Shown piece after piece: positions 8,435 through 19,600 of a DNA stretch of 42,347 nucleotides. The stretch's first letter is position 1, and each line of letters starts with the position of its first letter. Position numbers and translations under genes: made by a program. The notes under the pieces were generated by a model that did no database searches, was not told the DNA's origin, and worked only from the letters and a program-made list of their open reading frames with translations. Origin of the DNA: Candidatus Uhrbacteria bacterium (lineage in GTDB: Bacteria; Patescibacteriota; Patescibacteriia; UBA9934); assembly GCA_903848275.1 (NCBI GenBank), contig CAINGB010000027.1, positions 1 through 42,347 on the forward strand, given 5' to 3'.

Positions 8435-8776
8435 ATGGTCTTCCAAATTTTCCTCATCCTCTTTGCTATCTTCGGCCTCGTTCGCGCTGGCAAACAATAC
8501 AATACCCAGAAAATCTCACGACATTGGTTCATGCTCTGGGGTTTGGTCTGGGTTCTGCTCATCCTCGCCGCCATCTTTCCCTCCGTCATCGACAGCTTTG
8601 CCCGCTTAGTCGGCGTCGAACGTGGTGCGGATCTTTTACTCTACACCTCCGTCGTCGTCCTCATTTACGCCACTTTCCGCAACATGGTCCTCACCCAAAA
8701 ACTCCGCGAAGAGCACACCGAACTCGTCCGGCAGGTAGCGATTAGGGATGCGAAGAAAACTGAGAAGGCGGGGTAG
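8435..8776 (+). CDS. DUF2304 small membrane protein
   Basis: 113 residues with three predicted membrane segments (about 2-20, 33-52, 68-87) and a charged C-terminal helix (LREEHTELVRQVAIRDAKK). Length and layout fit DUF2304, a family that commonly accompanies GT2 polyprenyl-phosphate glycosyltransferases such as the preceding gene. A role as membrane partner of that enzyme is inference from context. The last codons run into an imperfect GGGGTAGC-type repeat that continues downstream. Confidence 0.75.
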   Translation: MVFQIFLILFAIFGLVRAGKQYNTQKISRHWFMLWGLVWVLLILAAIFPSVIDSFARLVGVERGADLLLYTSVVVLIYATFRNMVLTQKLREEHTELVRQVAIRDAKKTEKAG

Positions 8777-8801
8777 CTGGGTAGGGGCGTAGCGGGGTAG
8801 C

Positions 8802-8807
8802 TTAACT
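8802..8807 (+). promoter_or_regulatory. -10-like box before candidate RNA copy 1
   Basis: TTAACT lies 8 nt before the conserved GACGGAGGCCTTTA start shared with the second copy, where TAAACT holds nearly the same position. Confidence 0.45.
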
Positions 8808-8815
8808 TTTTGTGT

Positions 8816-8970
8816 GACGGAGGCCTTTAAGAGCGAGCGACTGCCGTTGTCTCCTGTGACGACGCCAGCCTCGGCCCTGCGCCACCGCCCGAGTCATACG
8901 AGGTGAGACGGGTGGTGCGGTTGACGAGGCGCAGCTAGGAACAGGAGACACGGTAGTTGCGAGCGACATG
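8816..8970 (+). ncRNA. Candidate structured RNA or leader, copy 1
   Basis: The 206-base gap before the GT2 gene is GC-rich and has no ORF. It starts with GACGGAGGCCTTTA, shared with 34214-34227. A 20-bp helix with a single bulge joins 8837-8857 (GCGACTGCCG...CTCCTGT) to 8941-8960 (ACAGGAGACACGGTAGTTGC). A second inner helix pairs the CCACCGCCCG region with CGGGTGGTG. It could be a free RNA or the 5' leader of the downstream glycosyltransferase. I do not recognise it as RNase P, SRP, tmRNA or 6S RNA. Confidence 0.5.
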
Positions 8971-8982
8971 TAATTCATATTT

Positions 8983-10059
8983 ATGCCAAAAGTCGCCATC
9001 ATCTGGGTCTGCTACGGCAACCTCAAACACTTGCCGGAAGTCGTCGCCTCCTGGGCTGCTTTGTCATATCCTCGCGAATTACTCACCATCTACATCATCC
9101 CCGCCGCCTCACCTGACGGCATTGCCTCCGTCATCACCTCCGGCGTCCTGCCACGTTCCGGCAAAGACCTACCAAAAATCGTCATCATCAACGCTCCCAA
9201 CCGTGGCTTTGCGGCTAATTATAATCTCGGCATCACAGCTGCCCTCAAGGACGGTGCCGACTACGTCTACCTCCAAAACGGCGACCTCCGTCTCACGCCT
9301 CGCACTATCAACGAAGTCGTGTCGCTCGCCAAGACCTCGCCCCTCATCGGCAGCGTCCAATCCCTCGTTTGCTACTGGCATGACGAGGCTAAGGTCAACA
9401 CCTCGGGCTGTATGGTCCACCCCGCTGGTTATGCTTTTGCTCGCGACAACGGCCGCCTCAGGGCCGACCTCGACCTCCGCCGCGGCGAAGAAATCACCTA
9501 TTCCTCCGGTGCCGCCGTCCTCTTCAGCGCCGCAGCTCTGGCCAAAGTCGGCCTACTCGAAGAAGGCTTTTTCATGTACCACGAAGACGTCGAGCTTGGC
9601 CTGCGCCTCCGCATCGCCGGTTACCAGAACGTCCTCGCCCCGTCGTCGCTCGTCTACCACGACTACGTTTTCTCGGGCCGTACGCCGCAAAAATTTGCTT
9701 GGATGGAATTGTATCGCTGGCTTGTTATTCTCGCCTATTATCGCCTTCCGACCATCATCTTGCTCACGCCATTCTTACTCGCCGTCGAACTCGGTTCTTG
9801 GCTCCTCGCTGCTCGTGGCGCTGGTCTCGCCGGAAAATGGTACGCCTATCGCGAACTTATCAAGCCTCGCACTTGGAAACTTTGGTTTACCATGCGCCGT
9901 CGAGCTCAATCTCTGCGCACCGTTCCCGATCGCGCTTACCTTAAATTCTTTACCGGCAAAATTGAAGGCCAGGAAATATCCTCGCCTCTCATCGACAACT
10001 TCATCAACCCCATAGTCGACGCCATTTGGCGCACGCTGCGTTTACTAATTATATGGTAG
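8983..10059 (+). CDS. Family 2 glycosyltransferase, rhamnosyltransferase-like, with C-terminal membrane segment
   Basis: 358 residues. GT-A domain: AIIWVCYGNLKHLPEVV at the N-terminus, NRGFAANYNLGI, LQNGDLRL in the DxD position, SSGAAVLFS and the acceptor/catalytic region FFMYHEDVELGLRLR, all typical of the WbbL-like GT2 group. A hydrophobic stretch (about 244-275) probably anchors it to the membrane. It should add a sugar to a lipid-linked glycan on the cytoplasmic side. The last 7 nt overlap the next gene (ATGGTAG). The 352-residue ORF in another frame here is a shadow. Confidence 0.87.
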   Translation: MPKVAIIWVCYGNLKHLPEVVASWAALSYPRELLTIYIIPAASPDGIASVITSGVLPRSGKDLPKIVIINAPNRGFAANYNLGITAALKDGADYVYLQNGDLRLTPRTINEVVSLAKTSPLIGSVQSLVCYWHDEAKVNTSGCMVHPAGYAFARDNGRLRADLDLRRGEEITYSSGAAVLFSAAALAKVGLLEEGFFMYHEDVELGLRLRIAGYQNVLAPSSLVYHDYVFSGRTPQKFAWMELYRWLVILAYYRLPTIILLTPFLLAVELGSWLLAARGAGLAGKWYAYRELIKPRTWKLWFTMRRRAQSLRTVPDRAYLKFFTGKIEGQEISSPLIDNFINPIVDAIWRTLRLLIIW

Positions 10060-11159
10060 ACGCCAAGCCCATCTCATCATCTTTGCAGGTGGCGCAAATC
10101 GTCGCCGTTTACCCGCCATATCGTGGCGGTCTCGGCACCGTCGCCGCGGAATATACTCGTCGTTTAATCGAAGCGGGGGATTCGGTCACCGTTTTTACGC
10201 CAGACTACGCGAGTAAGTGGGCGCTCAAATGGGGCAAAGCCGCTGTCATGTTTTCCTTGCTCTGGCGCCTCCGCGGTTTTGACGTCATCCATTTACACTA
10301 TCCTTTTTACGGCAGCGACCTCTTCGTCGTCCTCGCCTCGATCGTCTGGCGTATTCCACTCGTCGTCACTTACCACATGACGGCCCAAGCCAGCGGCCTC
10401 CTCGGCCTCATCTTCCGTGTTCATCGCCTTCTCATCGAGCCACTAATCCTCTGGCGCGCCAGTAAAATTCTCGTCAGCTCTACCGAATACGGCCGTCGTG
10501 CCAGACTCGACGAACGTAAAATGATGGTCATGCCCTTCGGCGTCGACACGACTCGCTTCACCCCCGGCCGCGACGACGCCTTCCGCGCCCTGCATCACAT
10601 TGATACTGACGCCACTGTCATCCTCTTTGTCGGCGGCCTCGACGCCAATCACTACTTCAAAGGCCTCGACGTTCTGCTGACTTCGCTCCCAACCCTCGTC
10701 GACGACCCAACTTGGCAGCTCGTCATTGTCGGCAGCGGGGAACTGCAGCCCTCCTTCGTCGAACAATCTCACAGACTCGGCCTGGCCACCCGCGTCCACT
10801 TCGTTGGTTCCGTCCCATTTGCGGATCTCCCTCGCGCCTACCGTGCCGCGGACCTCCACGTTCTCCCTTCCATCAACAGTTCGGAAGCCTTCGGTATAGT
10901 CACTATCGAAGCCGCTGCTAGTGGCCTGCCTTCCATCGTTACAGATCTCCCTGGCGTCAGGACCGTCGTTATCCCGCACGAAACTGGCCTCATCGTCGCC
11001 CCAAATGACGCCGACGCCTTAGCTCGCGCCCTCCGCGAACTGCTCGAGCCGGACGGTCGCCGTGAACTCATGGGTGCCGCCGCTCGCGTTCGGGCCGAAA
11101 AGGAGTACGATGCAGTTACCCTTATCGAATCCCTCCGCACGGTTTATCGCACTATCTAG
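10053..11159 (+). CDS. Family 4 glycosyltransferase (GT-B)
   Basis: 368 residues. The N-terminal half opens with VAQIVAVYPPYRGGLGTVAAEY, the usual glycine-rich start of GT4 enzymes. The C-terminal half has LFVGGLDANHYFKGLDVLL and the donor-binding EX7E-type region SSEAFGIVTIEAAASGLPSIVTDLPG. It probably transfers a sugar from a nucleotide donor to a glycan acceptor. I use ATG 10053, which overlaps the previous stop, not the TTG at 10026. Tight coupling to both neighbours points to one operon. Confidence 0.88.
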   Translation: MVDAKPISSSLQVAQIVAVYPPYRGGLGTVAAEYTRRLIEAGDSVTVFTPDYASKWALKWGKAAVMFSLLWRLRGFDVIHLHYPFYGSDLFVVLASIVWRIPLVVTYHMTAQASGLLGLIFRVHRLLIEPLILWRASKILVSSTEYGRRARLDERKMMVMPFGVDTTRFTPGRDDAFRALHHIDTDATVILFVGGLDANHYFKGLDVLLTSLPTLVDDPTWQLVIVGSGELQPSFVEQSHRLGLATRVHFVGSVPFADLPRAYRAADLHVLPSINSSEAFGIVTIEAAASGLPSIVTDLPGVRTVVIPHETGLIVAPNDADALARALRELLEPDGRRELMGAAARVRAEKEYDAVTLIESLRTVYRTI

Positions 11160-11162
11160 CTT

Positions 11163-12374
11163 ATGAAAATCGGCATTATAACTAATCTTTACCCACCTTA
11201 CGCTCGTGGCGGCGCCGAAAACGTCATCGTCCGTACCGTCGGCCAGCTCATTGCCATGGGGCACGACGTCTTTGTCATCACCGGCCAACCCAAGCGCGCG
11301 GGCGTTACCAAACTTGTCCTCGATTGTTCGTCTACGGAGCGTACCTATCGCTTTTTTCCACCCAACTTTTATTTCACCCTCGACGACTATAAAAACCCCT
11401 GGCCAATCCGTTTGCTCTGGCACATCGTCGACGCTTTTTCGCCAATTCCCGGTAACATTGTCGGCAGTATTTTGGACGACGAAAAGCCCGACCTCGTCAT
11501 GACGCATAACCTCAAAGGTCTCGGTCTCACTATTCCGGCCGCTATCCAAAGCCGCGGCATCCCGCATCTCCATGTTCTCCACGACCTTCAACTTGTCATT
11601 CCCTCTGGCCTCCTCATTGCCGGCAAAGAATACCTGCTCACTTACGCCAAGCCTTTCTACGCCGTTTATCGGGCTATTTGCCGGTGGCGTCTGGGTCATC
11701 CTGGTCTCGTCGTTTCGCCTTCGCAATTTATTGTCGACCAGTACACTCACTACGGCTTCTTCAAAGGCATTCCGTTCGTCATGCAGCCCAACCCGACGCC
11801 GAACTTTCACCAGGTTCACCGCGCCGAACGTTTGGGCGGCCCACTTAAATTACTCTTTGTCGGCCAGTTGACGACCCATAAAGGTATCGAATTCCTGCTC
11901 GACACCTTCGCTAAAGTTCCCGGCGAAACTCAGTTGCTCATTGTTGGCGAAGGGCCCCTCACCGATTTCGTGAAAGAGCGGGCGGAGAAAGACTCGCGGA
12001 TTATTCACATGGGCTATATGGTGCCCGACGAGTTGATGAAATGCTATAGCGTGGCCGACGCCCTAGTTGTACCCTCACTCTGTTACGAAAACTCACCGAC
12101 CGTCATTTACGAGGCCTTGCATGCTGGTGTTCCGGTACTCGCTTCCCGCATTGGTGGCGTCGGTGAACTAGTCCGCGAAGGGGACACCGGCTACCTCTTT
12201 GCCCCAGGCGTCGCCAGCGACCTCCTCCGTGTCATCGCCGAACTCGACAGCCGCAAGGACGACTTTGCCAAACGCCGTGACGAAATCGCGCGTAGCGTCG
12301 CCCCGTTCTCCCTCAACAAATACGCCGAACGCCTCCTCACGCTGGCCGCGCACATCATGCCGGAGAAAAAGTAA
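11163..12374 (+). CDS. Family 4 glycosyltransferase (GT-B)
   Basis: 403 residues. The N-terminus MKIGIITNLYPPYARGGAE is classic GT4. The C-terminal domain carries LLFVGQLTTHKGIEFLL and the ENSPTVIYEALHAGVPVLAS donor site. It starts 3 nt after the previous stop, so it is the last gene of the glycan operon. A bidirectional terminator follows. Acceptor and sugar are unknown. Confidence 0.88.
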   Translation: MKIGIITNLYPPYARGGAENVIVRTVGQLIAMGHDVFVITGQPKRAGVTKLVLDCSSTERTYRFFPPNFYFTLDDYKNPWPIRLLWHIVDAFSPIPGNIVGSILDDEKPDLVMTHNLKGLGLTIPAAIQSRGIPHLHVLHDLQLVIPSGLLIAGKEYLLTYAKPFYAVYRAICRWRLGHPGLVVSPSQFIVDQYTHYGFFKGIPFVMQPNPTPNFHQVHRAERLGGPLKLLFVGQLTTHKGIEFLLDTFAKVPGETQLLIVGEGPLTDFVKERAEKDSRIIHMGYMVPDELMKCYSVADALVVPSLCYENSPTVIYEALHAGVPVLASRIGGVGELVREGDTGYLFAPGVASDLLRVIAELDSRKDDFAKRRDEIARSVAPFSLNKYAERLLTLAAHIMPEKK

Positions 12375-12380
12375 CCTAAC

Positions 12381-12413
12381 AAAAAATCCCTCGCACCAGG
12401 CGGGGGATTTTTT
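12381..12413. terminator. Bidirectional terminator
   Basis: AAAAAATCCC...GGGGATTTTTT with a short loop, between converging genes (glycosyltransferase and rpmB). A and T runs on both sides allow it to serve both strands. Confidence 0.88.
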
Positions 12414-12421
12414 GATCTTGT

Positions 12422-12652
12422 TTAGGAGATGAGGTCGTTGATATCCATCGTCTTACCTTCGCGAGCCCACTTCATCAGGGTCTTGAGGCCACGGGTGCTG
12501 ATGACTACCTTTTGCTTGTTGCCGCTGACCGGGTTGATGATGGTGCGGTTCTGCAAGTTTGGCATCTGGCGACGCTTGGTCTTTTGATTGCTGTGGCTGA
12601 CATTATTGCCAGTTAATGGGGTTTTGCCGGTTACGGCGCAGACTTTCGACAT
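12422..12652 (-). CDS. rpmB: 50S ribosomal protein L28
   Basis: 76 residues. [22 protein letters not shown] and [11 protein letters not shown] are the standard L28 N-terminus, and length matches the family. It binds 23S rRNA in the large subunit. It stands alone on the minus strand with a shared terminator at its 3' end. AATAGT lies 8 nt before the ATG and there is no SD, matching the leaderless pattern of the plus-strand genes. Confidence 0.95.
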   Translation of the reverse strand: MSKVCAVTGKTPLTGNNVSHSNQKTKRRQMPNLQNRTIINPVSGNKQKVVISTRGLKTLMKWAREGKTMDINDLIS

Positions 12653-12734
12653 AATAGGGGACTATTGGTTGGCTGAAATATGGCCGAACTGTACCCGAAA
12701 GGTCATTTTTTGGCAAGTGTTGGGGATAAGGTGC

Positions 12735-12740
12735 TATACT
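12735..12740 (+). promoter_or_regulatory. Extended -10 box, leaderless-type
   Basis: TGCTATACT lies 9 nt before ATG 12750. It decides that start over the TTG at 12588, which is inside rpmB. Confidence 0.6.
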
Positions 12741-12749
12741 ACCCTCAGT

Positions 12750-14105
12750 ATGGGGGAAAAACAGGGGGACGGGGGCATAGCCCACGTAGTTGCGGTTAAT
12801 ATGGGTTATGGGCACGAACGCCCAGCCCACGCTTTGCGTTGCCTAGCCGTCGGCGGGGAAGTCATCATCGCCAACGACTATCCTGGCATTCCGGACGCGG
12901 ACAGAGCCCTGTGGCACACCACCCAAACCTGGTACGAGCGCATTTCACGCCTCAGCGCCTTGCCCCTCGTCGGCCAAGTCGCCTTCAAACTCTTCGACCA
13001 AATCCAACACATCCCCGAGTTTTACCCCCGCCGCGACCTCTCCGCCCCGTCGCTCGAAGTCCGCGAGCTGGCCATGATTATTCGCAGCCGCGGTTTTCTC
13101 AAGCACCTCATTGATCGCCTCGCCCACAATCCCAAGCCGCTCATCACTACCTACTTCGCCGTCGCCATGGCCGCGGAGGAATTCGCTTATCCGGCGGACA
13201 TTTACCTCCTCGTGACCGACGCTGACATGAATCGCGTTTGGGCCCCCGTCCACCCCAAAAAAAGTCGCATCAAATACTTTGCCCCCACGGGCCGTGTGGC
13301 CGAGCGCCTCAAGCTCTACGGTATTCGCGAGTCACAAATCCACCTGACCGGCTATCCATTGCCGCGCGAAGCTATTGGCGGTCTCGAACCCATCATACTC
13401 AAGGCCGACCTCGCTCGTCGTCTTTGCAACCTTGATCCTCAAGGCGTTTTTGCCGAGCACGCCAGTCACATGCTGGAAGCAACCCTCGACGCGAAAACCT
13501 GCCGTCGGGCCAGCGGTCGAGCATCTAAAATCTCCCTCACCTTTGCTATTGGCGGCGCCGGTGCCCAGCGAGAAATTGGCATCACCATTGCCAAGAGTCT
13601 CGCCTCGGCAATTCTTGATGGTCGCATTCGCCTCAACCTAGTGGCTGGTACTCGTCCCGAGGTCGCTGAATATTTCCGGGTACACCTTATGAAACTTGGC
13701 TTAGCCTCTGCTCTCAAGAGTGGGGGAGTCCGCATTATCTTGGCGGACAGTCGGGCCGCCTATTTTGCCGCCTTTAACAAACTCATGCAGGAAACGGACA
13801 TTTTGTGGACCAAACCGAGTGAACTGGCTTTCTACACTGGTCTCGGGCTGCCCGTCATTATCGCTCCAACCGTCGGCAGCCAGGAAGACTTTAATCGTCG
13901 GTGGTTGACGCAAATCGGCGGTGGTATAGACCAGTTGGATCCGCGCTATACTCATGAATGGTTATTTGACTGGATCAACGCCGGCGCCCTGGCTCGGGCC
14001 GCTTGGCTCGGCTTCATTGACGCCCCAACTCACGGCGCCTACCGGATTGAAGACATTGTCCTCGGTCGGCCAAACTCCATCCACGCCTTGCCTAGTATCA
14101 TCTAA
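12750..14105 (+). CDS. GT28-like glycosyltransferase (MGDG synthase/MurG type)
   Basis: 451 residues. VVAVNMGYGHERPAHALRCL resembles the glycine-rich N-terminus of MGDG synthases and diacylglycerol glucosyltransferases. LLVTDADMNRVWAP and LTGYPLPREA match the middle of those enzymes. ILWTKPSELAFYTGLGLPVI with GSQEDFNRRWL is the usual donor-binding C-terminal signature. It probably transfers a sugar to a lipid or lipid-linked acceptor at the membrane. The family is inferred from motif order only. The start at 12750 is set by the -10 box; the track start overlaps rpmB. Confidence 0.7.
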   Translation: MGEKQGDGGIAHVVAVNMGYGHERPAHALRCLAVGGEVIIANDYPGIPDADRALWHTTQTWYERISRLSALPLVGQVAFKLFDQIQHIPEFYPRRDLSAPSLEVRELAMIIRSRGFLKHLIDRLAHNPKPLITTYFAVAMAAEEFAYPADIYLLVTDADMNRVWAPVHPKKSRIKYFAPTGRVAERLKLYGIRESQIHLTGYPLPREAIGGLEPIILKADLARRLCNLDPQGVFAEHASHMLEATLDAKTCRRASGRASKISLTFAIGGAGAQREIGITIAKSLASAILDGRIRLNLVAGTRPEVAEYFRVHLMKLGLASALKSGGVRIILADSRAAYFAAFNKLMQETDILWTKPSELAFYTGLGLPVIIAPTVGSQEDFNRRWLTQIGGGIDQLDPRYTHEWLFDWINAGALARAAWLGFIDAPTHGAYRIEDIVLGRPNSIHALPSII

Positions 14106-14110
14106 TAGGC

Positions 14111-14116
14111 TAGACT
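14111..14116 (+). promoter_or_regulatory. -10 box, leaderless-type
   Basis: TAGACT lies 7 nt before ATG 14124, with no SD site. Confidence 0.5.
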
Positions 14117-14123
14117 CTGGTCT

Positions 14124-14804
14124 ATGCTTAGCAAAGCTCAAGAAAGAATCCTCCGCGAATTACAGCTCAAAAAAGGCCGCCGTGAACGCGGTATGTTTAT
14201 CATTGAAGGCGAAAAGTTCGTCCGCGAGGCCAAAAACCTGGTGGAATTCACTTTTACGCCTAAAGATACCAACCAATTCCGCGAATACGTTAGCACGGAA
14301 AATCCGCAAACTACGGCCGCCGTCGCCAAAATTCCACATTTCACCCTCGACCAAGTTTTGGCTTTTGACACTGTGGTTGTGCTCGACGGTGTACAGGATC
14401 CAGGCAACGTCGGTACCGTTCTCCGCGCCTGTCTCGGCTTTCGTGCCGCCGTCATTCTCGTTGAATGCGCCGACGTCACCAACCCCAAAGCCGTGCGGGC
14501 CAGTACCAGCGCTTTACTTTACGTGCCGTGGGTAGAAATGAAGCGCGAAGAAGCTACGGAAGCCTTGCGTTCACTTGGCCGCAAAGTTTATCGCTTGGAG
14601 AACCGTCCACACTCCGTCACCTTGGACCATATCGGTCAGGGTAAAATCCTTCTCATCGCCGGCAACGAAGGCTCGGGCATCTCCCTTGCCCTCACCGGAA
14701 CATCGGTTAAAATCAGCCATGAACGAGCCCTCGAGTCTCTCAACGTCGCCGTCGCTACCAGCCTTGTATTGCACGAGGTTTACCAAAAAAATATCGCCAA
14801 ATAA
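14124..14804 (+). CDS. TrmH/SpoU-family RNA 2'-O-methyltransferase
   Basis: 226 residues. The N-terminal substrate-binding domain has RRERGMFIIEGEKFVREA. The SPOUT knot follows with all three motifs: LDGVQDPGNVGTVLRAC (motif 1), LLIAGNEGSGIS (motif 2) and SLNVAVATSLVLHE (motif 3). It methylates a ribose in tRNA or rRNA using S-adenosylmethionine; the domain layout is like RlmB/TsnR, but the target nucleotide cannot be read from sequence. Confidence 0.9.
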   Translation: MLSKAQERILRELQLKKGRRERGMFIIEGEKFVREAKNLVEFTFTPKDTNQFREYVSTENPQTTAAVAKIPHFTLDQVLAFDTVVVLDGVQDPGNVGTVLRACLGFRAAVILVECADVTNPKAVRASTSALLYVPWVEMKREEATEALRSLGRKVYRLENRPHSVTLDHIGQGKILLIAGNEGSGISLALTGTSVKISHERALESLNVAVATSLVLHEVYQKNIAK

Positions 14805-14808
14805 GAAG

Positions 14809-14834
14809 GCCACCCCGATCGAGGTCGGAGTGGC
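14809..14834 (-). terminator. Terminator hairpin for the minus-strand gene
   Basis: GCCAC-CCGA/TCGG-GTGGC stem. Read on the minus strand it is followed by CTTCTTATTT. A second hairpin GGGAGC-TGCG-GCTCCC lies just before it. Confidence 0.65.
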
Positions 14835-14862
14835 AGGGGGGAGCCGCAGCTCCCAGAAACGA

Positions 14863-16632
<1,770 letters not shown>

Positions 16633-16671
16633 CTCATGTGGACAAGTCACACATTAAACCTTCTACTATGC

Positions 16672-16677
16672 TATAAT
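16672..16677 (+). promoter_or_regulatory. Extended -10 box
   Basis: TGCTATAAT lies 10 nt before ATG 16688 of the beta-helix gene. Confidence 0.5.
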
Positions 16678-16687
16678 TTAAGCATAG

Positions 16688-19600
16688 ATGTTATTGCTTG
16701 GTTCATGTAATAGGAGTATGAAGATTTGCGGTGGCGCTCTGGCTAAATTTCTTTTTGCGGCTGGTTTTTTGTTTGTCTTTTTTGTCAGTGCACACTCAGT
16801 TCAAGCGGCCACTTACACCGTCACCTCAACTGACGACGTGACGGACGACTGCACCTCGTTGACGCCTGCTGCTGGCTCATTACGTGAGGCTATTCTTGCG
16901 GCTAACGGTAACGCCGGTACCGATACAATTGATTTTAATGTCGCTTTAGCCGGAGCGACGCTAACGCTCGAATGCACGTTGCCTTTTATAACAGAAGCTA
17001 CTGTTATCGACGGCACTACGTTGACTAACGTGCAATCCGGGCCAGATATTACAATAGCTGGCAGTACAGTCTTTACCGCGATTATCGAGTTTTTGAATAC
17101 TGATTCGGGTAATGTTATTAAAGGCATCGCCATTAGCGGTGGCTATTACGGTATCTACGCTGTCGGTACGACCGGTATCACCATTGGCGGTAGTGCGGCC
17201 GGCACTGGGAACTGGGTCGACGGTGCCTACAATAGCGGCATTAAACTGGAGAACGATGCTAACTCTATCGTCCGGGGTAATACGGTTGGTGGCACGGTCG
17301 GTCAGATGGTTGGCATTAATGTTATCGGGAGTACTTCGCTAACAATGGGTGGCACTGGTGCTAATGACGGAAACGTCACTATTAACAATACCTTTGCCGG
17401 CATGGCTCTTTCTGGTGTGACCACAGTTCTCATTCAAGGAAATAAAACAGGTATCAAGGCCGACGGGCTTACTGCAGCGGCAAACCTGGGCTACGGTCTG
17501 TTTTTTGACGGCACAAACGACGGCGTGACTATCGGTGGAACTTCCGCTAGTGCAAGAAATATTATCTCCGGCAATACCAGTGTCGGGCTACTTATTGTCC
17601 AGGATAATAATACAAACATTCTTGTCGAAGGGAACTATTTTGGGACGAATGCTGCTGGCGATGCCGCCGTTCCTAACGGGGGAGTCGGTTTAGAGTCCAA
17701 TAGTGTGATCACTATCGGCGGTACAGCTGCTGGCGCAGGCAACGTTATTTCGGGAAATTCTGGAGCTCAGATTCTTTTAGCTAATGCCGGTGCTACTACT
17801 GAAGTCGCGAACGTCACCGGTTCCACCGTTCTTGGTAATATTATCGGCTTGAATGCTGCTGGAGATGCAATTATTGTGGGAAATGCGGGGTATGGAATTC
17901 AAATTCAAAATAGCAATAATATCATTGGTGGGAGTGCAGCCGGGGCTAGGAATATAATTTCCGGAAATACCTCACATGGCATTCTCATTTTTGGCAGTGG
18001 CTTGGTGACCGCGGGAAATGTGATTCAAGGGAATTTTATTGGGTTGAGTAAGGACGGAACAGCGGACCAAGGAAACGGATTGAATGGAATTAATATTAAT
18101 ACTGCTGCTCGTGAGACACAGATTGGTGGAACTGGCGTCGGGGAGGGTAATGTCATTTCTGGTAATACCGGTCACGGAATTCAAATCGAAAATTATGCCG
18201 GAACGGGCAACATTATTGAGGGCAATATCATTGGTTTAAGTAGTAATGCGACCGTTGCTTTGGGTAATACTGGCTATGGTATTGATGTTTCCTCGGATAG
18301 CAACACGGTCGGTGGCGTGACGACGGCGAGTAGAAACATTATTTGTAGCAATGTTGGCGGCGGTGTGATTGTGGCTGGTGATAGTTCCGATAATAACTCG
18401 ACAGGGAATATTATTGAGAATAATTACGTTGGGACAGCCGATGGTACAGATGATTTTGGCAATGATGGTCCAGGTATTGCGTTCGTGCAGAACGTTTATG
18501 GAAATAGTGTTCTAAAGAACATTGTTGTTGGAAATGGGGTTCATGGTATTTACATGGCGGAAGCTACGGTCCACGATATTACGGTACAAGGAAATTATAT
18601 TGGTGTCTTGGCAGACGGCTCAACCGCCCTTGGTAATACCAGCTCCGGTATCGTTGCCCAGGGAAATTCCATTATTGGAGGCACGGGTGTTGGCGAGGGG
18701 AATGTCATCGCAAACAATACAGATATTGGCATTCTGCTTGTTGGGAATGGGGGATCCACCGTGCTTGGGAACATGATTGGTGTGACGGCGGATGGTTCTA
18801 CGGACGCCGGTAATGGCAGTGACGGTATCCAGATTATTTCGAGTAATAATACTATTGGTGGTACGACTGCCAGTGCTAGGAATATTATTTCCGGAGGTGG
18901 GCGTTTGGGAATTTTTATTTATGGTGCCGCAGCAGCGGAGCATAATGTTGTACAGGGCAACTACATCGGCCTTAACGCGGCGGGAACATCAGCCATACCT
19001 AATGCGGAGCATGGGATATCGATTGTTGGGGCTTTGGCGTTGAACAATACTATCGGTGGAACGGTAGCCGGAGCAGGCAACGTGATTTCTGGAAATTCAG
19101 AAAGTGGTATAAATATTGAGGGCGACGGCGGAAGCGAGACAGTTGCGGGAAATTATTTTGGCTTAAACGCTGCCGGTACTGCGGCGATTGCCAACGCCAA
19201 CGCCGGCATTCGGATGAACTCGAGCAATAACATTATTGGTGGAACAGTTGCTGGCGCGCGGAATATTATTTCTGGAAATACTACTCAAGGTATTTTGATA
19301 TTTGGTACATCGGTGGGGAATACTTTTGAAGGAAACTATATCGGTACCAATGCCGCCGGCACGGCAGCTGTAGCGAATGGCGACGTGGGCATTTATGTTC
19401 TTAATGCTTCGACGGCTAATTTTATTGGTGTTGCGGGATACGGTAACGTTATTTCAGGGAATGCGACCAGAGGTATTCTTATCCAAGGTGACACCGCTGA
19501 CAACAATTCCATTCAAGGCAACATTGTCGGTCTTGGCGCCAACGGTTCAACCATCATTGGTAACGGAGCGGCGGGTATAGTCATTATCGGCGCTGACGGC

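Noticed and set aside
8816-8970. RNase P, SRP, 6S or tmRNA
   Set aside because: None of their conserved sequence blocks is present on either strand in the two candidate RNA gaps.
8957-10015. 352-residue ORF overlapping the GT2 gene in another frame
   Set aside because: Low-complexity Ser/Pro translation typical of a shifted frame in C-rich codons; the GT2 frame has full family motifs.
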